From: Alcaligenaceae bacterium CGII-47 | Lineage (GTDB): Bacteria > Pseudomonadota > Gammaproteobacteria > Burkholderiales > Burkholderiaceae_B | Length of the DNA: 64,000 nucleotides | Reading direction: 5' to 3' | Assembly: GCA_019166125.1 (NCBI GenBank) | Contig: JAHTBO010000009.1 | Coordinates: forward strand, 96,531 to 160,530 | Shown here: positions 1-12,002 of the stretch, piece after piece | Layout of the letters: each line of letters opens with the position of its first letter | Numbering within the stretch: the first letter of the stretch is position 1 | Notes under the pieces: generated by a model | Told to the model about the DNA's origin: nothing | Seen by the model: the letters and a program-made list of their open reading frames with translations, nothing else | Databases searched by the model: none | Position numbers and translations under genes: made by a program

Positions 1-13
1 GACCTGAAACACT

Positions 14-1498
14 ATGCTAAATCCATTTGACTTCGCTTTGGCTACACCCGAGATCGTCTTGCTCGTCCTCACCGGTGTGGTGTTGATGATTGACGCCTTT
101 AGCAGTGGGGCGACACGGCGTATGACCTTCGCGCTGACGATGGCCACCTTGTTTGTCCTGACGCTGGTGTCCTGGGGGCAATGGAGTGAAGGGGTTGCGG
201 GGCGTACCTTCAGCGGCTTGTATGTCACCGACTCTTTTGCGCATTTCCTCAAAATCCTGTCCTATATCGCGGTCGCGGTCACGTTGATATACGGGCGCGC
301 CTATGCCGAAAATCGCGAGATGGTAGAGCGTGGCGGCGAGATGTATTCGCTTACGTTGCTGGCCTTATTAGGCGAATTGATCATGATCTCGGCGGGCAGC
401 ATGCTGACGGTCTATCTGGGCGTGGAACTGATGTCATTCGCCCTATATGCCTTGGTTGCCCTGCGCCGTGACCACCTGCCCGCCACCGAGGCGGCCATGA
501 AGTATTACGTGCTGGGCTGTCTGGCCTCTGGCATCTTGCTCTATGGTATGTCCATGATTTACGGGGCGACCGGCCATCTAGAGCTCGATAAGATTGCCGA
601 CATCATCCGTGATGGCCAAGCCGCGCGCTTGCCCCTGGTCTTTGGTGTCGTATTCATTATTTCAGGCCTCGCATTCAAGTTGACCGCCGCGCCATTCCAT
701 ATGTGGACGCCAGATGTTTACCAAGGCGCACCGACCACGGTGACCTTATTGGTCGGGGCTGCCCCCAAGTTCGCTGCGTTTGCCATCATGATCCGCTTAC
801 TGATCGAGGCGTTGCATGGGGTGGCGATCGACTGGCAGCCGATGCTGCTTATCATGGCGGTGCTCTCTTTGGCGGTGGGCAATATCGTGGCCATTGCGCA
901 GACTAACTTCAAGCGCATGCTGGCCTATTCGACGATCTCGCATATGGGCTTTATCTTTTTGGGCCTGCTCTCGGGCGTGCTCGATGGTCAGGCAAACGCG
1001 ACGGGCCAGGCGTATGGCGCATCGCTTTTTTACGTCGTTATTTATGTACTCACCACGCTCAGTACATTCGGTTTGATCTTGCTGATGAGCCGTCAAGGCT
1101 TTGAGTGCGAAGAGATCTCTGACCTCAAGGGCTTGAATCGGCGTAACCCCTTGCTGGCGGGCGTGTTGATGCTGTCAATGTTTTCTCTGGCAGGCATTCC
1201 ACCGCTCTCTGGCTTCTATGCCAAGCTTGCGGTCTTGCAGGCATTGGTTGGGGCGGGACACGTGGCGGTTGCCGTGATTGCCGTGATGTTCTCGTTGATT
1301 GGCGCATTCTATTATTTGCGTGTCGTCAAGATGGCTTATTTTGATGAGCCGGACAGCGATGTGACGCTGGGCTCAGGGACCGTGGTGACACGCAGTGTGA
1401 TGTCGCTCAACGGTTTGCTGGTGATCGGCCTGGGGATCCTGCCAGGCGGCCTGATGGCGCTATGCGTGCAGGTGATCAATCAATCGTTGACGTTCTGA
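14..1498 (+). CDS. nuoN: NADH-quinone oxidoreductase subunit N
   Basis: This is a 494-residue polytopic inner-membrane protein of the NuoN/ND2 antiporter-like family, one of the proton-pumping subunits in the membrane arm of respiratory complex I. The sequence is almost wholly hydrophobic, with many transmembrane segments. It contains the conserved segment around residues 220-240 (a lysine followed by [17 protein letters not shown]), typical of the Proton_antipo_M domain. It is the last gene of the nuo operon, so nuoA-M should lie just before the window. The ATG at 14 gives the normal family length. DUF2818 starts two bases after the stop, so the two are translationally close. The identification is very secure. 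Confidence 0.97.
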   Translation: MLNPFDFALATPEIVLLVLTGVVLMIDAFSSGATRRMTFALTMATLFVLTLVSWGQWSEGVAGRTFSGLYVTDSFAHFLKILSYIAVAVTLIYGRAYAENREMVERGGEMYSLTLLALLGELIMISAGSMLTVYLGVELMSFALYALVALRRDHLPATEAAMKYYVLGCLASGILLYGMSMIYGATGHLELDKIADIIRDGQAARLPLVFGVVFIISGLAFKLTAAPFHMWTPDVYQGAPTTVTLLVGAAPKFAAFAIMIRLLIEALHGVAIDWQPMLLIMAVLSLAVGNIVAIAQTNFKRMLAYSTISHMGFIFLGLLSGVLDGQANATGQAYGASLFYVVIYVLTTLSTFGLILLMSRQGFECEEISDLKGLNRRNPLLAGVLMLSMFSLAGIPPLSGFYAKLAVLQALVGAGHVAVAVIAVMFSLIGAFYYLRVVKMAYFDEPDSDVTLGSGTVVTRSVMSLNGLLVIGLGILPGGLMALCVQVINQSLTF

Positions 1499-1499
1499 C

Positions 1500-2030
1500 A
1501 TGGGTTTGTCCGCAGCGGTCTGGACCTTGATTGTGCTGGCCTTGTTCAGTGCAAACCTGCCCTTTGTGCTCGATAGGCCGCTGGTGGCGTTTCCATGGCG
1601 TTTGCCGGGCGAGGCGCAACGCTCGGCCTCAACGCAGTGGCTGCGCAGCATTGTGTTTTTTATATTATTTGCAGCCTGGATTTGGCTGACCCATAAGTTG
1701 GTGGGTGAAGCATTTGCGGGGGGCGCTGCGACCGCGCTATTGTCCGTGGTAAAGGTGCTCTTGATGTGTGCGCTGGCGGTGGGCCTACTGCTTTACCCAG
1801 GTTGGCACGCACCTGCCGTCGATAAGCCGTTCATTGTGTGCTTGCTAGAGCTGATTGTCGGGTATGCGCTGGTGGGAACCTTGGGTTTTGCTCTGGAACT
1901 GAATATCGGCAATGCCTTTGCGCAGCGCTGGGAATTTTATGCGGTGACGCTGAGCTTGTTTTTCGTGCTGGGATATCCTGGGTTTGTGTATCGGTATATG
2001 CTGCGACGACGCCGACGGGCAGCACGATAA
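1500..2030 (+). CDS. DUF2818 family membrane protein (expanded form)
   Basis: This 176-residue membrane protein begins one base after the nuoN stop, the usual position of DUF2818 genes in Burkholderiales. The N-terminal 35 residues (SANLPFVLDRPL) and the C-terminal 65 residues (GTLGFALE, WEFYAVTLSLFFVLGYPGFVYRY) match my memory of the family, which is normally about 100 residues long. Roughly residues 38-112 look like an insertion. It contains two extra hydrophobic segments (around 48-62 and 80-100) and a WHAPAVDKPF stretch. The C-terminus is strongly basic (RRRRRAAR). Function is unknown; co-transcription with nuo suggests a link to complex I assembly or the inner membrane, which is inference only. 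Confidence 0.85.
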   Translation: MGLSAAVWTLIVLALFSANLPFVLDRPLVAFPWRLPGEAQRSASTQWLRSIVFFILFAAWIWLTHKLVGEAFAGGAATALLSVVKVLLMCALAVGLLLYPGWHAPAVDKPFIVCLLELIVGYALVGTLGFALELNIGNAFAQRWEFYAVTLSLFFVLGYPGFVYRYMLRRRRRAAR

Positions 2031-2097
2031 AAGTGGCTCACGTACATATGAGGCGATCGCTGGCTATCCATCCCTCAATCGGCCGACTTCAGTTCCT

Positions 2098-2736
2098 ATG
2101 ATCCTCTACCTGCACGGTTTCCTATCCTCGCCTGACTCCTTTAAAGCCCGTGTGATGGCGGCTGCACTCGTCGATCGCGGGCTCGGGCATATGTGGTGTT
2201 GCCCGCAATTGCCCGCCAGTCCCCGTGCCGCCATGGAATTGGCCCTCAGGCACGCGAACGAGTGGCTCGAAACTGGAGGCGATGCTCGGGCGCTGACCGT
2301 GATGGGTTCCTCTTTGGGGGGCTTTTATGCGACCTGGCTGGCGCAGCGTCTTGGGTGCCGCGCGGTCCTGTTGAATCCGGTCGTCCATGCCGCGCGCGAC
2401 CTTGCTACGCGGGTCGGTTCACACCGCATGTTTCATTCCGACGAATCATTCGAGTTTCTTCCTGAATACGTCGAGGAACTGGCGGCAGCCGAGTGCAGCA
2501 CAATCACCGACCCTAGCCGCTATTTTTTGATTGCTGCCACCGGTGATGAGGTGCTCGATTGGCGAGAAATGCGTGACTATTATGCAGGGTGTCGCCAGCT
2601 CATCATCCAAGGCAGCGACCATGGGATTTCCGATTTTCCCACCTACGTGCCCGAGGTTCTGGATTTCGCCCTTGATGTTTCCCGTATGATGTCCGAAGCA
2701 CAAGGAACAGCAACAATGAATGCAAACTCAGGTTAA
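2098..2736 (+). CDS. YqiA/YcfP-family alpha/beta hydrolase (esterase)
   Basis: The product is a 212-residue cytoplasmic alpha/beta-hydrolase of the UPF0227/YqiA type. The start at 2098 gives MILYLHGFLSSPDSFK, the characteristic family N-terminus with the oxyanion-hole HGF. An upstream in-frame ATG at 1984 would add 38 unrelated residues that overlap the preceding gene. The nucleophile elbow GSSLGGFYAT is near residue 66, and a late Asp and the His in GSDHGISDFP complete a plausible Ser-Asp-His triad. E. coli YqiA hydrolyses short acyl esters in vitro; the physiological substrate is unknown. It lies 67 bp after DUF2818 and 17 bp before the interrupted Ldh gene. Confidence 0.88.
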   Translation: MILYLHGFLSSPDSFKARVMAAALVDRGLGHMWCCPQLPASPRAAMELALRHANEWLETGGDARALTVMGSSLGGFYATWLAQRLGCRAVLLNPVVHAARDLATRVGSHRMFHSDESFEFLPEYVEELAAAECSTITDPSRYFLIAATGDEVLDWREMRDYYAGCRQLIIQGSDHGISDFPTYVPEVLDFALDVSRMMSEAQGTATMNANSG

Positions 2737-2753
2737 GGGGATATCCACTTTTT

Positions 2754-3698
2754 ATGGGGAAAAAGCCTTTTCATACCTTCGAGGACCTCTATCGATTGGT
2801 TTCAGATGTACTCAGGCGACACGGCCTATCCGACGATCAAGGCGCAATCATTGCCCAGGCGATTGTCAGTGGTGAGCGCGATGGTTGCGATGCGCATGGT
2901 TTGTATCGCACGCTCTCGTGCGTGGAGGCGATGCAGCGCGGGCAGGTCGATGGACAGGCTCAGCCTGAGGTCCACGACCATGCGCCAGGGATTGTTCGCG
3001 TCGACGCGAAGCGCGGTTTTTCCCTATTAGCATTTGAGCGTGGCTTGCCCATGCTTGAACAGAAAGCCCATGTGCAGGGGATTGCAGTTATGATGATTAA
3101 TCATTGCTATCACTTTTCAGCGTTATGGTTCGAGTTGGAAAAACTCACCGAGCGCGGCTTGGTAGGGCTTGCGATGAATCCAAGTCATAGCTGGGTTGCC
3201 CCGGCCGGGGGGACAAATCCGGTATTTGGCACGAACCCCATTGCCTTTGGTTGGCCGCGGCCCGGGTCACCTCCGTATATATTTGATTTTGCAAGCAGTG
3301 CGATTGCTCGTGGGGAAATAGAATTGCATCGGCGACGGGGTGAGCGCTTGCCAGCAGGGGTGGCGATCGATGCCCGAGGACAGGCCACACAGGACCCAGT
3401 CGCCGCTATCTCGGGCGCCATGCTGACATTCGGGGGCCATAAGGGGTCGGCTTTGGCGACGATGATCGAGCTGCTGGCCGGGCCATTGATTGGGGATCTC
3501 ACCAGTGCGGAGTCGCTTGATTTCGACCAGGGGGCACAGGTCGTTCCTTATCATGGAGAGCTGATTCTGGCGCTCGATCCCGAGGTGTTTTTGGGGCCGG
3601 CAAAGGATGCACATTGGTCACGCGCCGAAAAGCTATTTGACCCAGTGCGCGGCAAGCCTCGGCCTTCAGGCCGGGGAAGGATAGCGCGGACGGCGTAG
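2754..3698 (+). pseudogene. Ldh-family oxidoreductase, 5' part (interrupted by IS)
   Basis: Residues 1-296 belong to the malate/L-lactate/ureidoglycolate dehydrogenase (Ldh_2) superfamily, which includes delta1-piperideine-2-carboxylate reductases. Recognisable segments are ERDGCDAHGLYR, HCYHFSALW, GTNPIAFGWP, FDFASSAIARGEIE and FGGHKGSALATMIELLAG. These NAD(P)H enzymes reduce 2-oxo or cyclic imino acids. Native coding stops at 3641, where an IS200/IS605 element begins. The frame then runs 18 further codons into the element and ends at 3698. The missing C-terminus is found in the same frame at 5412-5549. Joining the parts gives 341 residues, the normal family length, so this was a complete gene before insertion. 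A truncated active product is unlikely but not excluded. Confidence 0.9.
3657..3676. other. Left-end transposon hairpin (IS605 type)
   Basis: An imperfect 8-bp stem (3657-3664 with 3669-3676, one G-T pair) with loop TTCA lies 15 bp inside the left end. Such subterminal hairpins are what TnpA dimers bind. An almost identical hairpin occurs at 63672-63691, before the second tnpB gene. Confidence 0.75.
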
Positions 3699-3708
3699 CC
3701 GTCCTTTT
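3688..3708 (+). terminator. Terminator-like hairpin inside IS left end
   Basis: A perfect 7-bp stem GGACGGC/GCCGTCC with a 3-base loop is followed by TTTT (3705-3708). It would stop transcription entering the element from the interrupted Ldh gene. The stop codon of the truncated frame (3696-3698) lies within it. Confidence 0.5.
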
Positions 3709-3713
3709 GGTGG

Positions 3714-4130
3714 TCAGTGTGGCGTTTGCTGCTGTTCGATGTACTGGCGAATGATCTCGATAGGCGCACCACCGCAACTACCAGCAAAGTAGGAAGGTGA
3801 CCACAGGGCACCCGCCCATAGTTTCTTGCTGATGCTTGGGTAGTTCTTCTTTCGGATCATGCGACTGGACACACCCTTGAGGCTGTTCACTAGGTTGGAG
3901 ACGGCCACCTTCGGCGGATAGTTCACCAGCAGGTGAACGTGGTCGTCCTCGCCGTCGAACTCCACCAATTCGGCCTCGAAGTCGGCGCAAACACTGGCAA
4001 AGATACTGCGCAAATCGTCGAGGACTTCCCTCGTGAATACCTCACGTCGATACCTGGTCACGAAGACCAAGTGGACGTGCATGAGAAAGACACAGTGACG
4101 ACCGTGTCGTATATCATTGTTATTGCTCAT
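3714..4130 (-). CDS. tnpA: IS200/IS605 family transposase TnpA (Y1 HUH)
   Basis: A 138-residue single-domain Y1 transposase. The HUH metal-binding motif is DDHVHLLV (around residues 61-68). The catalytic tyrosine is in IIRQYIEQQ near the C-terminus. TnpA cuts and rejoins single-stranded transposon ends as a dimer, making 5'-phosphotyrosine links. The length is normal, and no stop or missing catalytic residue is seen, so it may be active. It is divergent from tnpB with 23 bp between the two start codons. Confidence 0.95.
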   Translation of the reverse strand: MSNNNDIRHGRHCVFLMHVHLVFVTRYRREVFTREVLDDLRSIFASVCADFEAELVEFDGEDDHVHLLVNYPPKVAVSNLVNSLKGVSSRMIRKKNYPSISKKLWAGALWSPSYFAGSCGGAPIEIIRQYIEQQQTPH

Positions 4131-4140
4131 AGACCAAGAG

Positions 4141-4146
4141 TATAAT
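4141..4146 (+). promoter_or_regulatory. Perfect -10 box before tnpB
   Basis: TATAAT at 4141-4146 lies only 7 bases before the tnpB ATG (4154). If used, transcription would start at or about the start codon and give a nearly leaderless mRNA. No clear -35 was seen, and no Shine-Dalgarno sequence fits between box and ATG. Confidence 0.45.
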
Positions 4147-4153
4147 CTGCGAT

Positions 4154-5368
4154 ATGCGACGCCTCCAAGCCTTCAAGTACGAACTTCGGCCCGATGGCCA
4201 GCAGCAGCGCCAGATGCGCCGCTTCGCGGGTTCCTGCCGTTTTGTATTCAACAAGGCGCTGGCGTTGCAGAAAGCGCGTTACGAGCAAGGTGAGAAAAAG
4301 CTCGGCTATGCCGGGTTGTGCAAGGAACTCACCGCGTGGCGCAATGGGCCTGAAACGCCGTGGCTCAAGGATGCACCCGTGCATCCGCTGCAACAGACGC
4401 TCAAGGATTTGGAGCGCGCCTACGCTAATTTCTTCGCCAAGCGGGCCGACTTCCCGCGCTTCAAAAAGAAAGGCCAGTCCGACAGCTTTCGTTATCCCGA
4501 CCCCAAGCAAATCAAGCTCGATCAGGGCAATGCTCGAATCTTCCTGCCCAAACTCGGCTGGCTACGCTACCGCAACAGCCGAGAAGTGCTCGGCACGGCG
4601 AAGAACGTCACAGTGAGCCTATCAGGCGGTAAGTGGTTCGTTTCGATCCAGACTGAGCGCGAGGTCGATCAACCCCTACCGCAGTCCACGACGGCAGTGG
4701 GTATCGACATGGGTATCGCCCGCTTTGCCACCCTTTCGGATGGCTCTCATCTCGAACCGCTCAACAGCTTCAAGCGGCATGAATCCGCCTTGCGCAAGGC
4801 GCAACAGGCCATGAGCCGCAAGACCAAGTTCAGCAACAACTGGAAGAAGGCCAAAGCCCGCGTCCAGCGCATCCATTCCCGCATCGGCAACACCCGCCGC
4901 GACTACCTGCACAAAGCCACGACCACGATCAGCCAAAACCACGCGATGGTGTGTATCGAGGACTTGCAGGTGCGCAACATGAGCAAGTCGGCGGCGGGCA
5001 CAACCGAAGTGCCCGGCAGAAACGTTCGGGCCAAGTCCGGCCTGAACAAAGCCATCCTCGATCAAGGCTGGTTCGAGTTTCGTCGCCAACTGGACTATAA
5101 GCTGGCGTGGAACGGGGGCTATCTTATTGCGGTGCCGCCACAGAACACCAGCCGCACCTGTCCGGCGTGCGGTCATGTGTCGAAGGACAACCGACAGACG
5201 CAAGCGCAGTTCGCCTGCGTGGAATGCGATTTCGAGGAAAACGCCGATCTGGTCGGCGCGATGAATGTTTTAAGGGCGGGACACGCCCGGTTCGCCTGTG
5301 AAGTGAGTGGTGCAGCAAGGTCGCCAGCAGCAGGAACTCGCCGAGGTGAGTCAGTCCATCCGGGCTGA
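4154..5368 (+). CDS. tnpB: RNA-guided endonuclease TnpB
   Basis: The product is a 404-residue TnpB of the IS605/OrfB family, ancestor of type V Cas12 nucleases. It has an N-terminal helix-turn-helix-like OrfB domain (SCRFVFNKALALQKARYEQG). A split RuvC domain follows, with Asp in GIDMG (near 184), Glu in CIEDL (near 267) and Asp in ENADLVGAMN (near 364). A zinc-ribbon lies at CPAC (near 335) and CVEC (near 355). All three catalytic acids are present. In this family the nuclease uses an omega-RNA from the element's right end. It cuts DNA next to the transposon-specific flank motif (TAM), which favours retention of the element. The 3' end runs into the predicted omega-RNA region. It looks intact. 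Confidence 0.95.
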   Translation: MRRLQAFKYELRPDGQQQRQMRRFAGSCRFVFNKALALQKARYEQGEKKLGYAGLCKELTAWRNGPETPWLKDAPVHPLQQTLKDLERAYANFFAKRADFPRFKKKGQSDSFRYPDPKQIKLDQGNARIFLPKLGWLRYRNSREVLGTAKNVTVSLSGGKWFVSIQTEREVDQPLPQSTTAVGIDMGIARFATLSDGSHLEPLNSFKRHESALRKAQQAMSRKTKFSNNWKKAKARVQRIHSRIGNTRRDYLHKATTTISQNHAMVCIEDLQVRNMSKSAAGTTEVPGRNVRAKSGLNKAILDQGWFEFRRQLDYKLAWNGGYLIAVPPQNTSRTCPACGHVSKDNRQTQAQFACVECDFEENADLVGAMNVLRAGHARFACEVSGAARSPAAGTRRGESVHPG

Positions 5369-5411
5369 ACACGGTAGGAATCCCCTCACTTTAGGGAGGG
5401 GAGGATGTCAA
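5290..5411 (+). ncRNA. Predicted omega-RNA (reRNA) scaffold region of TnpB
   Basis: By analogy with characterised TnpB systems, the omega-RNA scaffold covers the end of tnpB and the right end of the element, and its guide is the flanking host DNA from 5412 on. The right-end hairpin (5381-5402) and the TCAA end at 5411 define the scaffold/guide border. The 5' limit is a guess; no transcript data are available. Confidence 0.4.
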
Positions 5412-5549
5412 TCGATTACTGCTAAGGGGGCACGTCTGCCCTCACAGCGTCGATACGCAAAACGAGAGCATAGTCGACAGCATGGTATCTCGGTAGACCC
5501 TAAGCTATATGCAGATGTTTTGGCCCGCCTTCATCCCGAAGATCAATGA
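5412..5549 (+). pseudogene. Ldh-family oxidoreductase, 3' part (after the IS)
   Basis: The last 45 residues of the interrupted Ldh-family enzyme, including ITAKGARLPSQRRY and a C-terminal KLYADVLARL, are in the same reading frame as the 5' part. In intact relatives the GARLPSxRRY motif lies a few residues after AE.LFD, exactly as the joined sequence gives (KLFD followed by SITAKGARLP). No start codon suits independent expression. Confidence 0.88.
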
Positions 5550-5570
5550 GTTGATGCGCTTGGGCGTCAT

Positions 5571-5740
5571 CCTAGGTGCATTCCCTAGGTGTGACATTAC
5601 GAAACCTCGTGCATAATCTCGGCATGCAGGTGAGGAGACAAGCCCAACATGGGCAGCGCCGATATACGGCATTTCATCCGCTGTAACATAGAATAAAATC
5701 AAACGAAAGGGCCGACGACACAATCGTCGGCCTTTTTCTT
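5571..5740 (+). ncRNA. Candidate small structured RNA with promoter and terminator
   Basis: A promoter-like pair GTGACA (5591-5596) and CATAAT (5612-5617; 15-bp spacing, short of ideal) is followed by about 115 bp with several hairpins. GCCCA-ACA-TGGGC lies near 5643-5655, GCCG-ATATA-CGGC near 5659-5671, and outer CAGCG/CGCTG pairs enclose the second. The region ends with a strong intrinsic terminator (5710-5740). No plausible protein is encoded on this strand. A tandem CCTAGGTG repeat (5571-5578 and 5584-5591, 13-bp period) next to the promoter could be an operator. The next gene is on the opposite strand, so this is not a leader for it. I could not match it to a known riboswitch or sRNA class. 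Confidence 0.35.
5710..5740 (+). terminator. Rho-independent terminator
   Basis: A perfect 9-bp GC-rich stem (5710-5718 with 5724-5732), 5-base loop, then TTTTTCTT. It ends plus-strand transcription from the Ldh/IS region or from the candidate small RNA. Confidence 0.85.
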
Positions 5741-5755
5741 GTGCAAGAAATCTAA

Positions 5756-6081
5756 CTAGTGTGCGCTTGATTTTGAAAAGATATTCAGCACCAGCACGCC
5801 GGCGACAATCAATCCGATGCCAATCAGGGCAGGCGTGTCCAGTGTCTGTTTAAACCAAAAATAGCCAATCAGCGAAATAGCGACGATACCGGCGCCTGAC
5901 CAGATGGCGTAGGCGATGCCGACAGGAATGGTGCGTAGTGTGAGTGCCAGGCAATAGAAGGCGATGCCGTAGCCCACGATGGTTAGCAGGGCAGGGGCCC
6001 AGCGTGTAAATCCCTGAGAAGCTTTGAGTGCACTCGTGGCCACCACCTCTGCGGCGATGGCAATCGATAGATAGAGCCAGT

Positions 6082-6085
<4 letters not shown>
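5756..6085 (-). CDS. Small multidrug resistance efflux transporter (EmrE/QacE type)
   Basis: A 109-residue protein with four transmembrane helices and the SMR signature. The essential membrane Glu is at residue 13 ([12 protein letters not shown]), and the sequence continues with [18 protein letters not shown] and [14 protein letters not shown] proteins work as antiparallel dimers exchanging protons for cationic drugs. The [12 protein letters not shown] segment resembles EmrE/Qac rather than the guanidinium-exporting Gdx/SugE branch, though substrate class cannot be settled by eye. It overlaps the upstream smr gene by 4 bp and should be co-transcribed with trxB. Confidence 0.92.
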
Positions 6086-10037
<3,952 letters not shown>

Positions 10038-10048
<11 letters not shown>

Positions 10049-10661
10049 ACGATGGATGTGTGCGCTACTAATTGCCTGTCTGCCTATTGGCGTGTGGGCG
10101 GCTGATGCGCGCAGCCAGTTGAATGATTTTGTCACCCAGGTGCATCGTGCAACCGGCGCCTTCGAGCAGGGCACACTTGATAAGCAAGGCCAGGTCCAGC
10201 GGCCGCAACAGGGTGAATTTTCATTTGAGCGCCCTGGCAAGTTTCGCTGGGCGGTGCAAAAACCTTATGCACAATTGATTGTCTCGGATGGTCAGTTTGT
10301 CTTCCAATATGATCCGGATCTGGCGCAGGTGACTCAGCGCGATGCACGGGCATCGATTGGCACCTCACCCGCCGCTTTATTATTTGGCTCGGGCTCTTTG
10401 GATGAAGCGTTCAATTTGCAATCCCAGCCCGAGCGTGATGGCATGCAATGGTTGCGTGCGGTGCCCAAGGGGGCAGATGCAGGGTTTTCTTATGTTGATA
10501 TTGGTTTCGCCCAGGGCCTACCCAGGCAAATAGAGTTACTGGACGCTTTTGGGCAAACGACACGCATCGTTCTGTCCAATATTCAGTCTAATCCGACCAT
10601 CCCGGCTGCTCAATTCACGTTTACCGTGCCGGCAGGCGTCGATCTGGTTCGTATGCCCTGA
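10038..10661 (+). CDS. lolA: Outer-membrane lipoprotein carrier protein LolA
   Basis: A periplasmic 207-residue chaperone that carries lipoproteins from LolCDE to LolB. A Sec signal peptide ([23 protein letters not shown], cut after AWA-type residues near 23) precedes a conserved LolA fold with [19 protein letters not shown] (about 64-82) and [23 protein letters not shown]. The start at 10038 (or 10041) overlaps the ftsK stop. A longer frame from 9996 would add an N-terminus that spoils the signal peptide. Its stop overlaps the rarA start (TGATG). Confidence 0.95.
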
Positions 10662-11992
10662 TGGTCTCGCATCGTGACCTGTTTGGTGAGGCGGCCGCTG
10701 CGCCAGCGCTGGAGGCCTCGGCGCCTCTGGCCGAGCGGCTGCGCCCGCGCACACTCGACGAGATGGTCGGGCAGCAGCATCTGTTTGGCCCGGGCAAGCC
10801 GCTGCGCCTGGCGTTCGAGTCCGGGATGCCGCATTCGATGATTTTGTGGGGGCCGCCAGGGGTAGGCAAGACCACGCTTGCGCGCCTCACGGCGCGTGCG
10901 TTTGATTGTGAGTTTATTGCGCTTTCGGCCGTGTTCTCTGGGGTGAAGGATATTCGTGCGGCGATTGATCTGGCGGGGCAATATCGCACAACGGGACGGC
11001 GCACGATTTTGTTCGTCGACGAAATTCATCGTTTTAACAAGGCGCAACAGGACGCCTTATTGCCTTATGCCGAGTCGGGCCTGGTAACTTTTATTGGCGC
11101 GACGACCGAGAATCCCTCCTTTGAAGTCAACGCCGCGCTGCTGTCTCGCGCGCAGGTGTACGTACTGAAGTCCCTGGGCGATGAGGACCTGCGGGCCTTG
11201 TCTACGCGGGCGATCGAGGTTGATTGTGCACACCTGCGATTTGACGAGGCAGCGATTGATACCCTGATTGGCTACGCTGATGGCGATGCCCGCCGCTTGC
11301 TCAATTTATTGGAGCAGACACATACGGCAGCACGTGCGGCCGATACCGTTCGCATCACGCCTGAGTTCATCGAGAATGCGCTGACCTTGAATGCACGCAG
11401 ATTCGATAAGGGGGGCGACAATTTTTATGATCAGATTTCGGCCCTGCATAAGTCTGTGCGCGGCTCAAACCCGGATGCCGCCCTCTACTGGCTGTGTCGG
11501 ATGCTCGATGGGGGGGCGGATGCGCGTTACTTGTCGCGTCGTATTGTGCGCATGGCTTGGGAGGATATCGGCTTGGCCGACCCCCGTGCGCTGCAAATTG
11601 CCAACGATGCGGCGACAACCTACGAGCGCCTAGGCTCACCCGAAGGTGATCTGGCGCTTGGCCAGGCGGTTATCTACCTGGCCGTCGCACCCAAGAGCAA
11701 TGCGGGCTACAAGGCCTTTAATCAGGCCATGGCCTTTGTGAAGCAGGACAAGTCCCGTGAGGTGCCGGTGCATCTGCGCAACGCCCCCACCCGGCTGATG
11801 AAGGAGTTGGGCTACGGGCATGACTATCGCTATGCCCATGATGAGCCGCATGCGTACGCCGCCGGTGAGACTTATCTGCCCGATGGCATCGCTGACCCGG
11901 CCTGGTACCAACCCGTTGCGCGCGGCCTGGAGACCAAGATCGCCGAGAAGTTGGCGTTTTTGAGAAAACTGGATGAGGATGCGGACAACTAG
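10661..11992 (+). CDS. rarA: Replication-associated recombination protein A (RarA/MgsA)
   Basis: A 443-residue AAA+ ATPase acting at stalled replication forks and gaps. Walker A GPPGVGKTT is near residue 64, Walker B-like FVDEIHRFNKAQQD near 119, sensor IGATTENPSFEVN near 146, and a C-terminal tetramerisation region AYKAFN/PVHLRNAPTRLMKELGYGHDYRYAH. Length is normal. It follows lolA with overlapping stop/start. In Bordetella-like genomes serS normally comes next; here the hut region lies between. Confidence 0.96.
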   Translation: MVSHRDLFGEAAAAPALEASAPLAERLRPRTLDEMVGQQHLFGPGKPLRLAFESGMPHSMILWGPPGVGKTTLARLTARAFDCEFIALSAVFSGVKDIRAAIDLAGQYRTTGRRTILFVDEIHRFNKAQQDALLPYAESGLVTFIGATTENPSFEVNAALLSRAQVYVLKSLGDEDLRALSTRAIEVDCAHLRFDEAAIDTLIGYADGDARRLLNLLEQTHTAARAADTVRITPEFIENALTLNARRFDKGGDNFYDQISALHKSVRGSNPDAALYWLCRMLDGGADARYLSRRIVRMAWEDIGLADPRALQIANDAATTYERLGSPEGDLALGQAVIYLAVAPKSNAGYKAFNQAMAFVKQDKSREVPVHLRNAPTRLMKELGYGHDYRYAHDEPHAYAAGETYLPDGIADPAWYQPVARGLETKIAEKLAFLRKLDEDADN

Positions 11993-12002
11993 GCGCGATG
12001 CG

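Larger units (their letters stand above)
3642..5411. mobile_element. IS200/IS605-family insertion sequence (complete, about 1770 bp)
   Basis: The element carries divergent tnpA (minus) and tnpB (plus). Its ends were set by restoring the reading frame of the host Ldh gene, and independent signals agree. The left flank ends in TTGAC (3637-3641), like the penta-/tetranucleotide targets of IS608 (TTAC) and ISDra2 (TTGAT). The right end finishes in TCAA (5408-5411), the known IS608 right cleavage tetranucleotide. There is no target-site duplication and there are no terminal inverted repeats, but each end has a subterminal hairpin: left 3657-3676, right 5381-5402. The right hairpin is preceded by GAAT (5378-5381), the IS608 right guide. 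This is a textbook single-strand (peel-and-paste) transposon layout. Confidence 0.9.

Noticed and set aside
5505..5723. 72-residue minus-strand open frame
   Set aside because: It lies antisense to the end of the Ldh remnant and the candidate RNA and has no protein-like features.
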